A stretch of DNA of 64,000 nt from Nibricoccus aquaticus (GCF_002310495.1 NZ_CP023344.1:3861501-3925500); one strand, 5' to 3'; positions 54,126-63,153 are shown, numbered from the stretch's first letter. Notes: generated by a model from the letters alone, not told the origin. Numbers and translations: made by a program.

Positions 54126-56345
54126 ATGGAATCCCCTGTTTTCAGGCGGTACTCGTACCTGCCGCGCCTTGTTGAGCTTGTTGCCGTTTTTATCGCCCGT
54201 CTGCTGTACCGTGTGCAGGTGCGTGGGGCGGAGCGGGTGCCGGAGACGGGCGGGATGTTGCTGCTGGCGAATCATCTTTCGTACGCGGATCCGGTGGTGC
54301 TGCAGCTGGCATGTCCGCGTCGGCTGCATTTTGTCGGCTATGCGGGGCTGAAGGAAAACTGGTTTATGAACCTGGTTTTTAAGTGGAGCGGGACTATTCC
54401 GATTTCTCCGCGGAGCGCGGTGGAGAGCACGCGGCGGATTGTGCGGTTGCTGGAGGCGGGGGAGGCGGTGTGCCTTTTTCCCGAGGGAGAAATTTCGCGG
54501 ACGGGACAGTTGATGCAGATCAAGCGTGGGTTCGAACTCATGGCGAAGAAGGCGGGAGTGCCGGTGGTGCCGGTGGCGCATGATGGATTGTGGGGCTCGG
54601 TGTTTTCGTTTTCGGGCAACAAGTATCTTTTCAAGGCGCCGCGCGTGATGCCGACGCCGGTGTGCGTGAGTTTCGGCGAGGCGATCCCGGCGGCGGAAGC
54701 GACGGCGGCGCGGGTGCGGAGGGATCTGCTCGATCTCGGTTACGAGGCGTTCATGGAGCGGCCGGTACTCAAGCGGCATCTGGGGCGCGAGGTGGTGCGG
54801 TCGCTGGCGAAGCGGCCGTGGTCAACTCAAGTGATCGACCGGACGTCGGAGCGGCGCGAGGTGTCTGCGGGCAAGTTGCTGGGTGCGGCGGCGGCGTTGT
54901 CGCGACGGCTGAGGAAAACGGTGCCAGGCAAACGTGTGGGCATCGTGCTGCCGCCGGGGGCGGGGGCTTTCATCGCGAACGTGGCGGTGGTGTGCGCGGG
55001 GAAGGTGCCGGTGAATTTGAATTTCACGGCGGGCAAGGCGGCCATCGAGTCGAGTCTGCGTGCCGCAGAAATCGATACGGTGCTGACGGCTGACGTGGTG
55101 AAGGTGAAGCTGCCGGCGTTTCCTTGGCCGGAGAAGTCGCTCGATCTGCGCAAAGAGATTCTGGCGGCGGGCAAGGTTTCCGTGCTGCTCTGGACGATCG
55201 CGGCGTGGGTGCTGCCGAATCAGCTGGTGCCGGTGCTGCTGGGTATTCCGAGCAAGGGAGACAACGAGGAGGCGGGGTTGTTGTTCACGAGCGGGAGTTC
55301 GGGCGATCCGAAGGGCGTGGTGCTTTCGCATCGGAACATTCTGGCGAACTGCTGGCAGATCTCGTCGCTCTCGATTCTGCCGAACACGGCGATTTTGATG
55401 GGGTGTCTGCCGGTGTTTCACAGCTTCGGATTCACGGTGACGTTGTGGTATCCGCTGCTGCGCGGGTGTCATCTGGTGACGGTGCCGAGTCCGCTCGATA
55501 CACGGAAGATCGTGGATGCTATCCGGGACGAGGGCGTGACAGTGATGATCGGTGCGCCGACATTTCTACGGCCAATCTTGAAGCGGGCGGAGACGTGGGA
55601 GCTGCGGTCGCTGGAGTTGCTGGTGTCGGGCGCGGAGAAGATGCCGCGCGATCTGTACGACGCGTTTACCGAGCGTTTCCACATCGAGATCATGCAGGGT
55701 TACGGGCTGACGGAGACGACGCCGGTGGCGAATGTGAACCAGCATCATCCGCCGGTGATCACGGAGACGGGCTCGCATCAGGATGGGAAGCGATTGGGCT
55801 CGGTCGGGCGCATGATGCCGGGTGTGACGGCGCGCATTGTCGATCCCGATACGTTTGCGGAGAAGCCGCAGACGGAGACGGGGATGTTGTTGTTTCGCGG
55901 GCCGAATGTTTTTGGCGGCTATCTGAAGGACGCGGAGAAGACGGCGGCGGCGTTTCGCGACGGCTGGTTCGTGACGGGCGATCTGGCGCGTTTCGATGAG
56001 GACGGGTTTTTGTTTATCGAGGGTCGGCTGTCGCGGTTTTCGAAGATCGGCGGCGAGATGGTGCCGCATGGGACGGTGGAGAATGCGATCGCGTCGGCGT
56101 TCGATTGGGACTCGGCGGAGATTCAGGCGGTGGTGGTCGGCGTGCCGGATGCGGCGAAGGGCGAGGCGCTGGTGTTGCTGACGACGCAGGACGTCACGCT
56201 GGAGCAGTTGCGCGAGAAGTTGCAGGCTGCGGGGCTGGCGGCGCTGTGGATTCCGAAGACGATCAAGCGCGTGGAAGCGATTCCGATGCTGGGGACGGGC
56301 AAGGTCGATCTGAAGGGGTGCAGGCAGGCGGCGATGGAGGCGTGA
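54126..56345 (+). CDS. Acyltransferase-AMP ligase fusion (Aas-like)
   Basis: A 739-residue fusion similar to Aas. Residues about 1-200 form a PlsC-type acyltransferase with HX4D in ANHLSYADP (His50, Asp55) and FPEGEISRTG. The rest is an AMP-forming ligase, with LFTSGSSGDPKGVVLSH (ATP motif), YGLTETTP and VTGDLARFDEDGFL. In E. coli Aas reacylates 2-acyl-lysophospholipid using ATP and acyl carrier protein. The E. coli protein is about 719 residues, similar in length. The MarR gene precedes it by 37 bases. Confidence 0.93.
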   Translation: MESPVFRRYSYLPRLVELVAVFIARLLYRVQVRGAERVPETGGMLLLANHLSYADPVVLQLACPRRLHFVGYAGLKENWFMNLVFKWSGTIPISPRSAVESTRRIVRLLEAGEAVCLFPEGEISRTGQLMQIKRGFELMAKKAGVPVVPVAHDGLWGSVFSFSGNKYLFKAPRVMPTPVCVSFGEAIPAAEATAARVRRDLLDLGYEAFMERPVLKRHLGREVVRSLAKRPWSTQVIDRTSERREVSAGKLLGAAAALSRRLRKTVPGKRVGIVLPPGAGAFIANVAVVCAGKVPVNLNFTAGKAAIESSLRAAEIDTVLTADVVKVKLPAFPWPEKSLDLRKEILAAGKVSVLLWTIAAWVLPNQLVPVLLGIPSKGDNEEAGLLFTSGSSGDPKGVVLSHRNILANCWQISSLSILPNTAILMGCLPVFHSFGFTVTLWYPLLRGCHLVTVPSPLDTRKIVDAIRDEGVTVMIGAPTFLRPILKRAETWELRSLELLVSGAEKMPRDLYDAFTERFHIEIMQGYGLTETTPVANVNQHHPPVITETGSHQDGKRLGSVGRMMPGVTARIVDPDTFAEKPQTETGMLLFRGPNVFGGYLKDAEKTAAAFRDGWFVTGDLARFDEDGFLFIEGRLSRFSKIGGEMVPHGTVENAIASAFDWDSAEIQAVVVGVPDAAKGEALVLLTTQDVTLEQLREKLQAAGLAALWIPKTIKRVEAIPMLGTGKVDLKGCRQAAMEA

Positions 56346-56413
56346 GGCGGGGCGGGAGGAGATATCCACCATCGAACGCCCAACATCCATGCCGATGGCC
56401 AGTGGCGGACTGC

Positions 56414-56455
56414 GAACGCTTAACTCTTAACGTTTAACGCTGAACGCTCAACGAG
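56414..56455. repeat. Imperfect heptamer tandem repeat
   Basis: Six consecutive 7-base units with consensus (T/G)AACGCT: GAACGCT, TAACTCT, TAACGTT, TAACGCT, GAACGCT, CAACGAG. It lies between the convergent aas-like and ArsR-methyltransferase genes. The function is unknown; it may be a protein-binding array or simply slippage-prone DNA. Confidence 0.6.
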
Positions 56456-56546
56456 CGAGCTGAAGGCTGTGAGCGCGGTGATCGCGATGGGGTTGAGCGG
56501 CGGTCAATTGGCGTCTCCCTGTGAGGACCGTTTGCCGCTACGGGCG

Positions 56547-57479
56547 TCAGGCCTTGGTGCCGCTCGCCAAGAGGGTTTCGAAATGGGGCTCGGTGGTTTC
56601 CTTGGCGGCGGTGGTGACGTCGAGTTGTTGGAAGCCGGCTTTTTGGAGGAAGGCGTGGAGTTCGCTTTCTTTGAAGCCGAGCCAGACGTCGGCGTAGAGC
56701 TCGCGGGCTTTTTCGAAGGTGTGGGCTTTGAGGTCGAGGATGAGGATCTGACCGCCGGGTTTGAGAATGCGGTGGGCCTCGGCGACGGCTTTTTGCGGGT
56801 GCTGCGCGTGGTGGAGGGCCTGGCTGAGGATGGCGAGATCGACGGAGGCGTCGGGCAGGGGGACGGACTCGATGTCGCCGAGCTTGTAGGTGAGATTGGC
56901 GAGGCCGTTTTTGGCGGCGAGCTCGGTGCCGACCTCGATCATGCGAGGGGAATTATCGATACACCAGACGCGCGCGGCGCGGCGGGCGAGGAGTTGAGAG
57001 ATGAGGCCTTCGCCGGCGCCGAGGTCGGCAATGGTGATGGCGGGCGTGAGGCGGAGGGCGAGGTGGCCGATGGCTTCCCAGGAGCGACCGGGGCAGTAGT
57101 TTTTGCCGAGCTTGCCGGCGATGAGATTGAAGTAGGCTTCGGATTGCTGGCGGCGGCGGGCGAGGATGCGGTCGAGATTGGAGCGGTCCTCGACGAGCTC
57201 GGGCATGTCGTGGACGGCTTCGCAGGCGGAGCGGACGAGGCCGAGCTGGCGCGGGTCGTTTTGGGCGCGGATGGAGTAGAAGGCTTTTTTCCCGTCGCGG
57301 CGGTCGGAGACGAGGTCGGCTTGTCGGAGGAGCGCGAGCTGCGAGGAGATGCGGGACTGGGCCATGCCGAGGATTTCCTGGAGCTCGGCGACGGAGAGCT
57401 CTTCGGCCAGAAGCAGTGCGAGCAGGCGGACGCGCGTCGGGTCGGAGAGAATTTTAAGAGTGTCCCAGGAGGCGTTCAA
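56547..57479 (-). CDS. ArsR-family HTH fused to SAM-dependent methyltransferase
   Basis: A 310-residue fusion. Residues 1-95 are a winged helix of the ArsR/SmtB type (ILSDPTRVRLLALLLAEELSVAELQEILGMAQSRIS). Residues about 130-310 are a class I methyltransferase with the SAM motif IADLGAGEGLISQLL and later ILSQALHHAQHP and ILKPGGQILILDL. No obvious metal-binding cysteines lie in the HTH part, so it may sense SAM or a substrate rather than a metal. It starts with a TTG at 57479, the only reasonable start near MNASWDTLK. The partner target is not seen; metH or ahcY are not in the window. Confidence 0.9.
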   Translation of the reverse strand: MNASWDTLKILSDPTRVRLLALLLAEELSVAELQEILGMAQSRISSQLALLRQADLVSDRRDGKKAFYSIRAQNDPRQLGLVRSACEAVHDMPELVEDRSNLDRILARRRQQSEAYFNLIAGKLGKNYCPGRSWEAIGHLALRLTPAITIADLGAGEGLISQLLARRAARVWCIDNSPRMIEVGTELAAKNGLANLTYKLGDIESVPLPDASVDLAILSQALHHAQHPQKAVAEAHRILKPGGQILILDLKAHTFEKARELYADVWLGFKESELHAFLQKAGFQQLDVTTAAKETTEPHFETLLASGTKA

Positions 57480-57562
57480 AGCGGGGCGGGTGGTTGGACG
57501 GTGGATAAAAAGAGCGGCGAAAGCCGGAGGACTTTCGCCGCAGGGAAAACGAGCGGATCAAG

Positions 57563-57937
57563 TTATTTGATCAACGTGAGCGAGAGCGGGTATTTCCAGG
57601 GTTCGCCGTTGTTGGCTTTGATGGTGGCGATGATGACACAGACGAGACTGAAGATACCGACGGCCATCAGAAAAAGAATGCCGATCCCCACAATGATGAA
57701 AATCGCTGAGATGACGGCGTAGATAAGGCAGGAGAGCTGGAAATTGAGCGAGGCTTTGGCGTGGGCTTCGACGGAGGGGAATTCGTTTTTCTTGATCTGC
57801 CAGATGATGAAGGGCCCGAGAAAAGATCCGAGCGGGACGAGTAAGCCGGCGAGGGCGGAAAGGTGGGCGAGCATTTCCCAAGTACGAGCGGCGGGTGCTG
57901 GAGCACCCGGAACGGAAGGAGGTGTGGCAGTATCCAT
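57563..57937 (-). CDS. DUF4870-family small membrane protein
   Basis: A 124-residue membrane protein with three hydrophobic segments. The DUF4870 pattern is clear: MLAHLSALAGLLVPLGSFLGPFIIWQIKKNEFP, then EAHAKASLNFQLSCLIYAVISAI and a final glycine-rich span. The ATG at 57937 (MDTATPPS) gives the usual size, and a longer upstream frame is a false extension. Function is unknown; the family is sometimes called Tic20-like. It lies between the ArsR fusion gene and a LysE-type exporter on the same strand. Confidence 0.85.
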   Translation of the reverse strand: MDTATPPSVPGAPAPAARTWEMLAHLSALAGLLVPLGSFLGPFIIWQIKKNEFPSVEAHAKASLNFQLSCLIYAVISAIFIIVGIGILFLMAVGIFSLVCVIIATIKANNGEPWKYPLSLTLIK

Positions 57938-57996
57938 GAAGCAAGGCATGAAGACGGCGCTGGCGGGGGTCAAGCGGTGGGCTAGCAGGAGTCGCG

Positions 57997-58629
57997 TCAG
58001 AGCCAGTGGCGGGCGAGGTCGGCGAGTTGCCAGAGGCCGAAGCCGAGGATGAGGGCGGCGGCGAGATGGTTCAGGGTGCGCAGGGTTTGCGGGCCGAGTT
58101 TGCGGCCGAGCCAGCCGGCGCAGAGGCACAGGATCAGCCACCAGGTGGAGGAGCCGCACAAGACGCCGAGGATGAGGGAAATTGTTTCCTGACCGTGGCG
58201 GGTGTCGCCGGGCGAGAGGCCGGCGGCGGCGATGACGCCGGTGATGCCGAGCAGGGTGAGGGGATTGGCGAGGGTGAGCAGGCAGGTGGTCAGGAACGCG
58301 GTGAAGAGATTGCGCTCGTGCAGCGGGCGGGAGACGGCGCAGGCGGGTGGGGCCGAGCGCCAGGTGTGCAGGCCGAGGGCGAGCATGAACACGCCGCCGA
58401 GCAGCTGCACGAGGTCGTGATGCGCGGTGAGCAGGGCAGTGACGGCGGAGAGCGCGAGCGAGGCGAGGGCGGCGCAGAGTGTATCCGCCGTGGCGGCACC
58501 GAGGCCGGAGACGAAGCCCGCGAGACGGCCTTCGGCGAGGGTGCGACGCAGGATGAGCAAAGCGATGGGGCCGACGGGGGCGGCGACGGCGAAGCCCATG
58601 ACGACGCCTTTGAGGAGGTGTTCAGTCAT
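57997..58629 (-). CDS. LysE/RhtB-type amino acid exporter
   Basis: A 210-residue, about six-span exporter of the LysE superfamily. It begins with GVVMGFAVAAPVGPIALLILRRTLAEG, where the PVGP segment is the LysE signature, and has FVSGLGAATADTLCA. It probably exports an amino acid or homoserine lactone-type compound. The ATG at 58629 (MTEHLLK) is preferred over an 89-residue upstream extension, which is out of character. It lies just downstream of the GreA fusion gene and its terminator on the same strand. Confidence 0.88.
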   Translation of the reverse strand: MTEHLLKGVVMGFAVAAPVGPIALLILRRTLAEGRLAGFVSGLGAATADTLCAALASLALSAVTALLTAHHDLVQLLGGVFMLALGLHTWRSAPPACAVSRPLHERNLFTAFLTTCLLTLANPLTLLGITGVIAAAGLSPGDTRHGQETISLILGVLCGSSTWWLILCLCAGWLGRKLGPQTLRTLNHLAAALILGFGLWQLADLARHWL

Positions 58630-58664
58630 GGCTGGGCGCGGGTGGGGTGCGAGTAGCGGGCATG

Positions 58665-58694
58665 AAAAAGGCCAGCGGGGTGACCGCTGGCCTT
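58665..58694 (-). terminator. Intrinsic terminator of the greA-like gene
   Basis: The stem GGCCAGCGG/CCGCTGGCC has the A run at 58665-58669 on the plus strand, which reads as T residues after the stem on the minus strand. It lies about 45 bases past the GreA fusion stop. Confidence 0.88.
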
Positions 58695-58739
58695 GGAAGG
58701 AGGGAACGCATGGGCTCGTGGTGAGCGCCTGCTGATCGC

Positions 58740-60578
58740 TTAGGCGTCCACGTAGCGGGTGAGGCCGGTGATCGTGTAGCTCTCTTCGGAGGTACCGATC
58801 TTCACCTTCACGGTTTCGCCGACTTTCTTGGAGAGAAGGGCGAGGCCGAGCGGGGTTTTGTAGGAGATGATGTTCTTGTCGGGCACGCTGTCCCAAGCGC
58901 CGAGGATGGTGTACTTGGTGGTCTTACCGCCGACTTTGACGTCGACGATGCTGCCCACGCTGACCTGGTCGGCGGCGGCTTCTTTGAAGTCGGTGATGCG
59001 GGCGCGGCCGAGTTCTTTTTCGAGGAGGGACTTTTGCGCGGCGAGAACCTGCTGGTCCTGCTTGGCCATCTTGTACTCGGAGTTTTCCTTCAAATCGCCG
59101 TGCTCGCGAGCGGTTGCGATGGCTTTGGAGTTCTCCGGGATCTTCTTGGATTTGATGATCTCGTACTCTTCGCGTTTGCGCTCGTAGCTCTCGCGGGAGA
59201 CGAGGAGCTTCTCTTCTTTGCTGTCGGCCTCGGAGGCGACGAGCGTCTGGATGGACGGGAAGATTTTGATGAAGCGGGCGAGGAGCGATTTTTTGGTGAG
59301 TTCTTCGAAGCCTTGATTGAGGAGGAGGGCGTTCGCGAGATCGCGGGCGGTCTCGGGATCGGCGGTGGAGAGGAGGTCGCTGATCAGGTCGGCATCGTCG
59401 CTGAGGATTTCGGCGAGCGGGATGCGGCGGGCGTTGGAGGCCTGGAGCGCTTCGTAATCGATCGCGAAGAAGATCGAGCTGAGGAGGCGCGGGGTGATGA
59501 GATCGTTGAGGAGTTTCGCGAACTTTTTCGAGTGGCGGTTCTTGATGATCCAGAGGAGCACCGGTGCGCGAAGATTTTGCTCGATCTGCCAGCGCTTGAG
59601 CGAGGCGGCGAGTTCGTCGGAGTGGCCGTTTTCAACGAGGAAGTTGATGCACTCGGTGGTGAACTTGCCCTGGCTGGTCTTGAGGAGGGTGAAGGCGATG
59701 TCGCGGGCTTCGACGGGGTGCGTCTCTTTGACGAGTTCGAGGAAGCGGCTTTGGAATTGGACAGGGATCTTTTCCGCGATGGCGGGAAGGTCTCGGACGT
59801 TGGCGATCAAGGATGCTTGAGACGGCTCGAGCGTGGCGACATCGACGCCGACAGCTTTAGCGAGGTCGTCGCGGATGGAGGCGCCGACAAGGCGCTCAGC
59901 GGCGTCGATCTGGTTGGAGTCTTTCACCGCTTCGGCGAGGCCGGTGAGGATGTCCTGGAGATGGGCCTGGACTTCTTTGGAGTCGAAGGTGCCGATGAGC
60001 TGCTCGGCGAGCGCGATGCGGCGGCGGGCGGAGCGGGTGTTCTTAAATTGTTCGATGATTTCGTCCTCGGCGGAGACGGGGGTCTCGCGGAGTACGTAGC
60101 ACTCGGTCTTCTTGGCGGGGACGGCGATGCGCGGGTCCTTGGCGATGGCCTTTTTGGCGGCGGACCACCACTTTTTGAATTTCTCTTCGCCGATGACTTG
60201 GGCGAGGGTGATCTCGAGGTCGATGGCGGTGGTGGCGTGGTTGTCGTAACCGCCGAGGGCTTCGACGACGAGTTGAGCGGGATTGTTGGCGATCAGGTCG
60301 TTGATCTTGGCGGTGTCGGTCTGTTTACGGACCAGAAGATGTTTGGCCGGGAGGACTTCCATGGTGCCGACGCAGAAGGCGGGGTCCATGGGGTGGTTTT
60401 TCTTCGTCTGGAAATCGATGATGAGCTTCAGAGCGGAATCGTCGTAGGATTTGATCTGGCCGAAACCCCAGCTGCGGTGGACGACATAGCTACCGGGAGC
60501 CATGGCCTCCAACTTGGATTTTGACGGCTTGAGCGTCGGGTTTTTGGCGATGAGCGCAGAGACAGCTTCCGAATTCAT
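58740..60578 (-). CDS. greA: GreA-type transcript cleavage factor with large N-terminal extension
   Basis: A 612-residue protein. The C-terminal about 155 residues form a complete GreA/GreB factor: a coiled coil (ESYERKREEYEIIKSKKIPE), HGDLKENSEYKMAKQDQQ and the beta domain (VDVKVGGKTTKYTILGAWDS; LALLSKKVGETVKVK). The N-terminal 450 residues, starting with KSKLEAMAPGSYVVHRSWGFGQIK, are mostly helical and of unknown role. Chlamydiae have a comparable long GreA annotated as a fusion. GreA rescues stalled RNA polymerase by stimulating transcript cleavage. It is followed by a terminator and has no close upstream partner. Confidence 0.92.
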   Translation of the reverse strand: MNSEAVSALIAKNPTLKPSKSKLEAMAPGSYVVHRSWGFGQIKSYDDSALKLIIDFQTKKNHPMDPAFCVGTMEVLPAKHLLVRKQTDTAKINDLIANNPAQLVVEALGGYDNHATTAIDLEITLAQVIGEEKFKKWWSAAKKAIAKDPRIAVPAKKTECYVLRETPVSAEDEIIEQFKNTRSARRRIALAEQLIGTFDSKEVQAHLQDILTGLAEAVKDSNQIDAAERLVGASIRDDLAKAVGVDVATLEPSQASLIANVRDLPAIAEKIPVQFQSRFLELVKETHPVEARDIAFTLLKTSQGKFTTECINFLVENGHSDELAASLKRWQIEQNLRAPVLLWIIKNRHSKKFAKLLNDLITPRLLSSIFFAIDYEALQASNARRIPLAEILSDDADLISDLLSTADPETARDLANALLLNQGFEELTKKSLLARFIKIFPSIQTLVASEADSKEEKLLVSRESYERKREEYEIIKSKKIPENSKAIATAREHGDLKENSEYKMAKQDQQVLAAQKSLLEKELGRARITDFKEAAADQVSVGSIVDVKVGGKTTKYTILGAWDSVPDKNIISYKTPLGLALLSKKVGETVKVKIGTSEESYTITGLTRYVDA

Positions 60579-60730
60579 AAAGGTGATGTGGCGGTTCTGA
60601 ATTGTTCAGTTGAGGGGAGTGGGGTGGGGGATGTCAACCAGCGCTTTCCCGAGGAGAAATCTGGTTAAGAGAAGATGCGGTGCGAGGGCTTCGGTCTTGC
60701 CAAGAGAGGCGCGGTGCGGAGCTTGGCGCG

Positions 60731-62038
60731 ATGAATCCTCCGACAACTAGCGAAGCCCGCTTAACGCCGTGGTCACACGCGGCCCGCCTGGTAGCGCGTT
60801 GGGTGGAGAAGGGGGAACGCGTGGACGCGCTGCTGGACACGATGCCGCGCACGGTGACGGGCGTGGATCGGGGGCGTTGCCAAAATTTATTGCTCGGTGC
60901 GGTGCGGCATCGCGGGCGGATCGAGGCGCATCTGAAGCAGTTGATCACGCTGCTGCCGCGGCCGCGCGTGCAGGGGATTTTGTTGGTGGCAGGTTTTGAA
61001 TTGATCGAAGGCGGTACCGAGGGGCACGCGGCGCGCGTGGGGCATCATGCGGTGGAGCAGACGAAGTTGCTGGCGAGTCCGTCGGAGGCACGGCTGGTCA
61101 ATGCGGTGGTGCGCAAGCTGGCGGCGGGACTGGCGAGTGAGCCCGTGCCTCCGAAAGAGGCGAGCGCGGCGCAGCTGGCGGAGTATTTTTCGCATCCTGA
61201 CTGGATGGTGAAGCGGTGGATCGCGCAGTATGGTGCGGACGCGACGCGGGCGTTGCTGGAATGGAACCAGAAGCCTGCGCCGGTGTATGCACGCTGGCGG
61301 AACCGGGATCGTGCGCCGAGCGAGGACGAGTTGAAGTGGCTGACGCCAACGGCGTGGGCGGGTTTTTATGAAGTGAAGTCGGGGAACTGGGCTCTCGTCG
61401 AGGCGGCGCTGGCGGCGGGAGTGATTTACCTGCAAGATCCGGCGACACGGCTGGCGGTGGAGTTGCTCGCGCCGAAAGCGGGCGAATCGGTGCTGGATAT
61501 GTGCGCGGCGCCGGGCGGAAAGAGTCTGGCGATCGCGGATACGCTGGGCTCGGGGCGGGTGGTGGCGGTGGATCTGCCGACGACACGCGTGGAGCGGTTG
61601 AAGGAGAATCTCGCGCGCATCAGCGGCGTGGAGACGGCGCTGGTGCAGGGCGATATTGGCGTGGACGGTGCGAAAATTTTTGAAGCGCAGGGACTGCCGA
61701 AGGCGTATGCGGCGGTGTTGATAGATGTGCCTTGCACGAACACGGGCGTGATGCGCCACCGGGCAGACGTGAAGTGGCGTTTGCAGGTGGGGGACTATGC
61801 GAAGCACGCGAGGCAGCAGCTCGGGTTGCTCACGGCGGCAGCGCAGCTGGTCGAGGCGGGCGGGCGGATCGTTTACAGCACGTGCAGTCTGGATGAAGAC
61901 GAGAACGTGGAAGTGGTGGACGCGTTTTTGAAGAGCGCGGGTGGGCGCGGATTCTCGCTGGAGAAATCGACGGTGTCACGGCCGTGGGAGACGGGGCACG
62001 ACGGAGCGGCGGCGTTTTTGCTGCGGCGGAAAGGGTGA
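60731..62038 (+). CDS. RsmB-type 16S rRNA (cytosine-5) methyltransferase
   Basis: A 435-residue RNA methyltransferase from ATG 60731. The N-terminal NusB-like RNA-binding part (about 15-140) is followed by the methyltransferase domain: SAM motif LDMCAAPGGKSLAIAD, DVPCTNTGVMRHRADVKW (first Cys motif), and YSTCSLDEDENVEVV (catalytic Cys). It probably methylates a cytosine in 16S rRNA, like RsmB at C967. No fmt or def genes are adjacent. It diverges from the greA fusion with about 150 bases between. Confidence 0.9.
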   Translation: MNPPTTSEARLTPWSHAARLVARWVEKGERVDALLDTMPRTVTGVDRGRCQNLLLGAVRHRGRIEAHLKQLITLLPRPRVQGILLVAGFELIEGGTEGHAARVGHHAVEQTKLLASPSEARLVNAVVRKLAAGLASEPVPPKEASAAQLAEYFSHPDWMVKRWIAQYGADATRALLEWNQKPAPVYARWRNRDRAPSEDELKWLTPTAWAGFYEVKSGNWALVEAALAAGVIYLQDPATRLAVELLAPKAGESVLDMCAAPGGKSLAIADTLGSGRVVAVDLPTTRVERLKENLARISGVETALVQGDIGVDGAKIFEAQGLPKAYAAVLIDVPCTNTGVMRHRADVKWRLQVGDYAKHARQQLGLLTAAAQLVEAGGRIVYSTCSLDEDENVEVVDAFLKSAGGRGFSLEKSTVSRPWETGHDGAAAFLLRRKG

Positions 62039-62052
62039 GGTCGGATTGGAGC

Positions 62053-62085
62053 GGACGACACGGAGGTCGTTCCTCCAGCGGAATG
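62053..62085. repeat. Dispersed palindromic repeat, copy 2
   Basis: A second copy of the 33-base unit at 1948-1980, 30 of 33 bases identical by eye. It is located 14 bases after the RsmB-type gene stop codon and just before a terminator on the other strand. The same orientation relative to the + strand is kept. Confidence 0.6.
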
Positions 62086-62094
62086 AGCGGGCAC

Positions 62095-62123
62095 AAAAAA
62101 GCCGGTGCGATAATCGCACCGGC
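62095..62123 (-). terminator. Intrinsic terminator of the IPT/TIG lipoprotein gene
   Basis: The stem GCCGGTGCGA/TCGCACCGGC (62101-62110 with 62114-62123) has a TAA loop; six A residues at 62095-62100 read as T run on the minus strand. It lies about 40 bases past the lipoprotein stop codon. Confidence 0.9.
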
Positions 62124-62163
62124 TTGGGAAAGCAGGAGAGTTTTTAGAGCGCCAGCTGAGCGC

Positions 62164-63153
62164 TCACTGAACTTTGACGGGAATCACGAGTTCCTTAACG
62201 CCGGGGCCTTTGGCGAAGAGGCTGCCGGTGCCGGGGCGGCCGGCTTCGATGCTGATCGTGACGGTGTTGCTGCCAGCGGGGACGATGACCTCCGGCATGA
62301 TCACGCTCTCCGGGACATCGGTGGTGATGTCGATGAGCAGGCCGCCTGCGGAGGCGGTGACAGGCGTGGTGAAGGTGAGATTAACCTTTTGGCCCTTCTT
62401 GAGGGAAAGGGCGGTCGGATTAACGAGGAGGGTGCCGCCGGTAGCGTTGGTGGCGGCCACGGAGGGAGAGGGGCTGAAGGTGTTGTTCAGGCCTTCGGAG
62501 ACGCCGCCAACGCCGTCGACGCGGAAGGTGCCGGCGGGGGACTGGCCGAGATTGCCGCCGATGGAGACCTTGTAGTTGCGGTTCGCATCGACTGAGGGGA
62601 CGTAGAAGCTGATGGAATTGGCTGACTCGAAGACGGTGCGCACGGGAGCGTTGTCGAAGTAAACGACATCGGCGGGGGTGAAGCCGCGGCCGAGGATGCT
62701 GACCTTGGCGCCGACCGGGCCGCGGTTGACTTCGAGGGAGAGGACGTAGCGGCCGACGATGGTAGCGCGCTGGACCTGGGTGTAATCCTCGCGGGAGCTG
62801 AGGGTACCGTTGTTGCTAACCTGATACGTGTACTCGAAGTAGTATGCGAGTTCGGTGCGGCCGGCGGCGAGCTGGTAGTCGAATTCGAAGATGTCTTCGC
62901 CGAGGTTGCTCTTTGTCATGCGGTACTTTTGACCGTCGATGACGATGCTGGGGAGCACGGTGCCTTGGACAAAGCTGGCGAGCTTTGGCTTGATGCGCGC
63001 GGAGATCGTATAGATCTGCGAGGGATTGGCGGGCAGCGAACCCGGAGTGAGATTGGTCACTGCGGTGGTTTTGCAGCCGACCAGAGTGAGGCTGGCGATA
63101 ATACCGAGGCCGAGGACGAATCGTCTCGCTTGGGAGAAACGGGTGTTTTGCAT
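62164..63153 (-). CDS. Lipoprotein with IPT/TIG-like domain
   Basis: A 329-residue lipoprotein from the ATG at 63153 (MQNTRFSQARRF). The signal peptide ends at the lipobox LVGC (Cys about 28), so the mature protein is lipid-anchored. A central stretch resembles an IPT/TIG immunoglobulin-like domain (GPVGAKVSILGRGFTPADVVYFDN), and a C-terminal beta-sandwich is likely (VNLTFTTPVTASAGG; VPAGSNTVTISIE). It is probably surface or periplasm-facing, but no binding partner is clear. It diverges from hemW, with the start 57 bases away. Confidence 0.85.
   Translation of the reverse strand: MQNTRFSQARRFVLGLGIIASLTLVGCKTTAVTNLTPGSLPANPSQIYTISARIKPKLASFVQGTVLPSIVIDGQKYRMTKSNLGEDIFEFDYQLAAGRTELAYYFEYTYQVSNNGTLSSREDYTQVQRATIVGRYVLSLEVNRGPVGAKVSILGRGFTPADVVYFDNAPVRTVFESANSISFYVPSVDANRNYKVSIGGNLGQSPAGTFRVDGVGGVSEGLNNTFSPSPSVAATNATGGTLLVNPTALSLKKGQKVNLTFTTPVTASAGGLLIDITTDVPESVIMPEVIVPAGSNTVTISIEAGRPGTGSLFAKGPGVKELVIPVKVQ

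Noticed and set aside
59034-60524. About 496-codon + strand frame opposite the greA-like gene
   Set aside because: Antisense to a gene with a complete GreA domain; Gly/Glu-rich and without domains.
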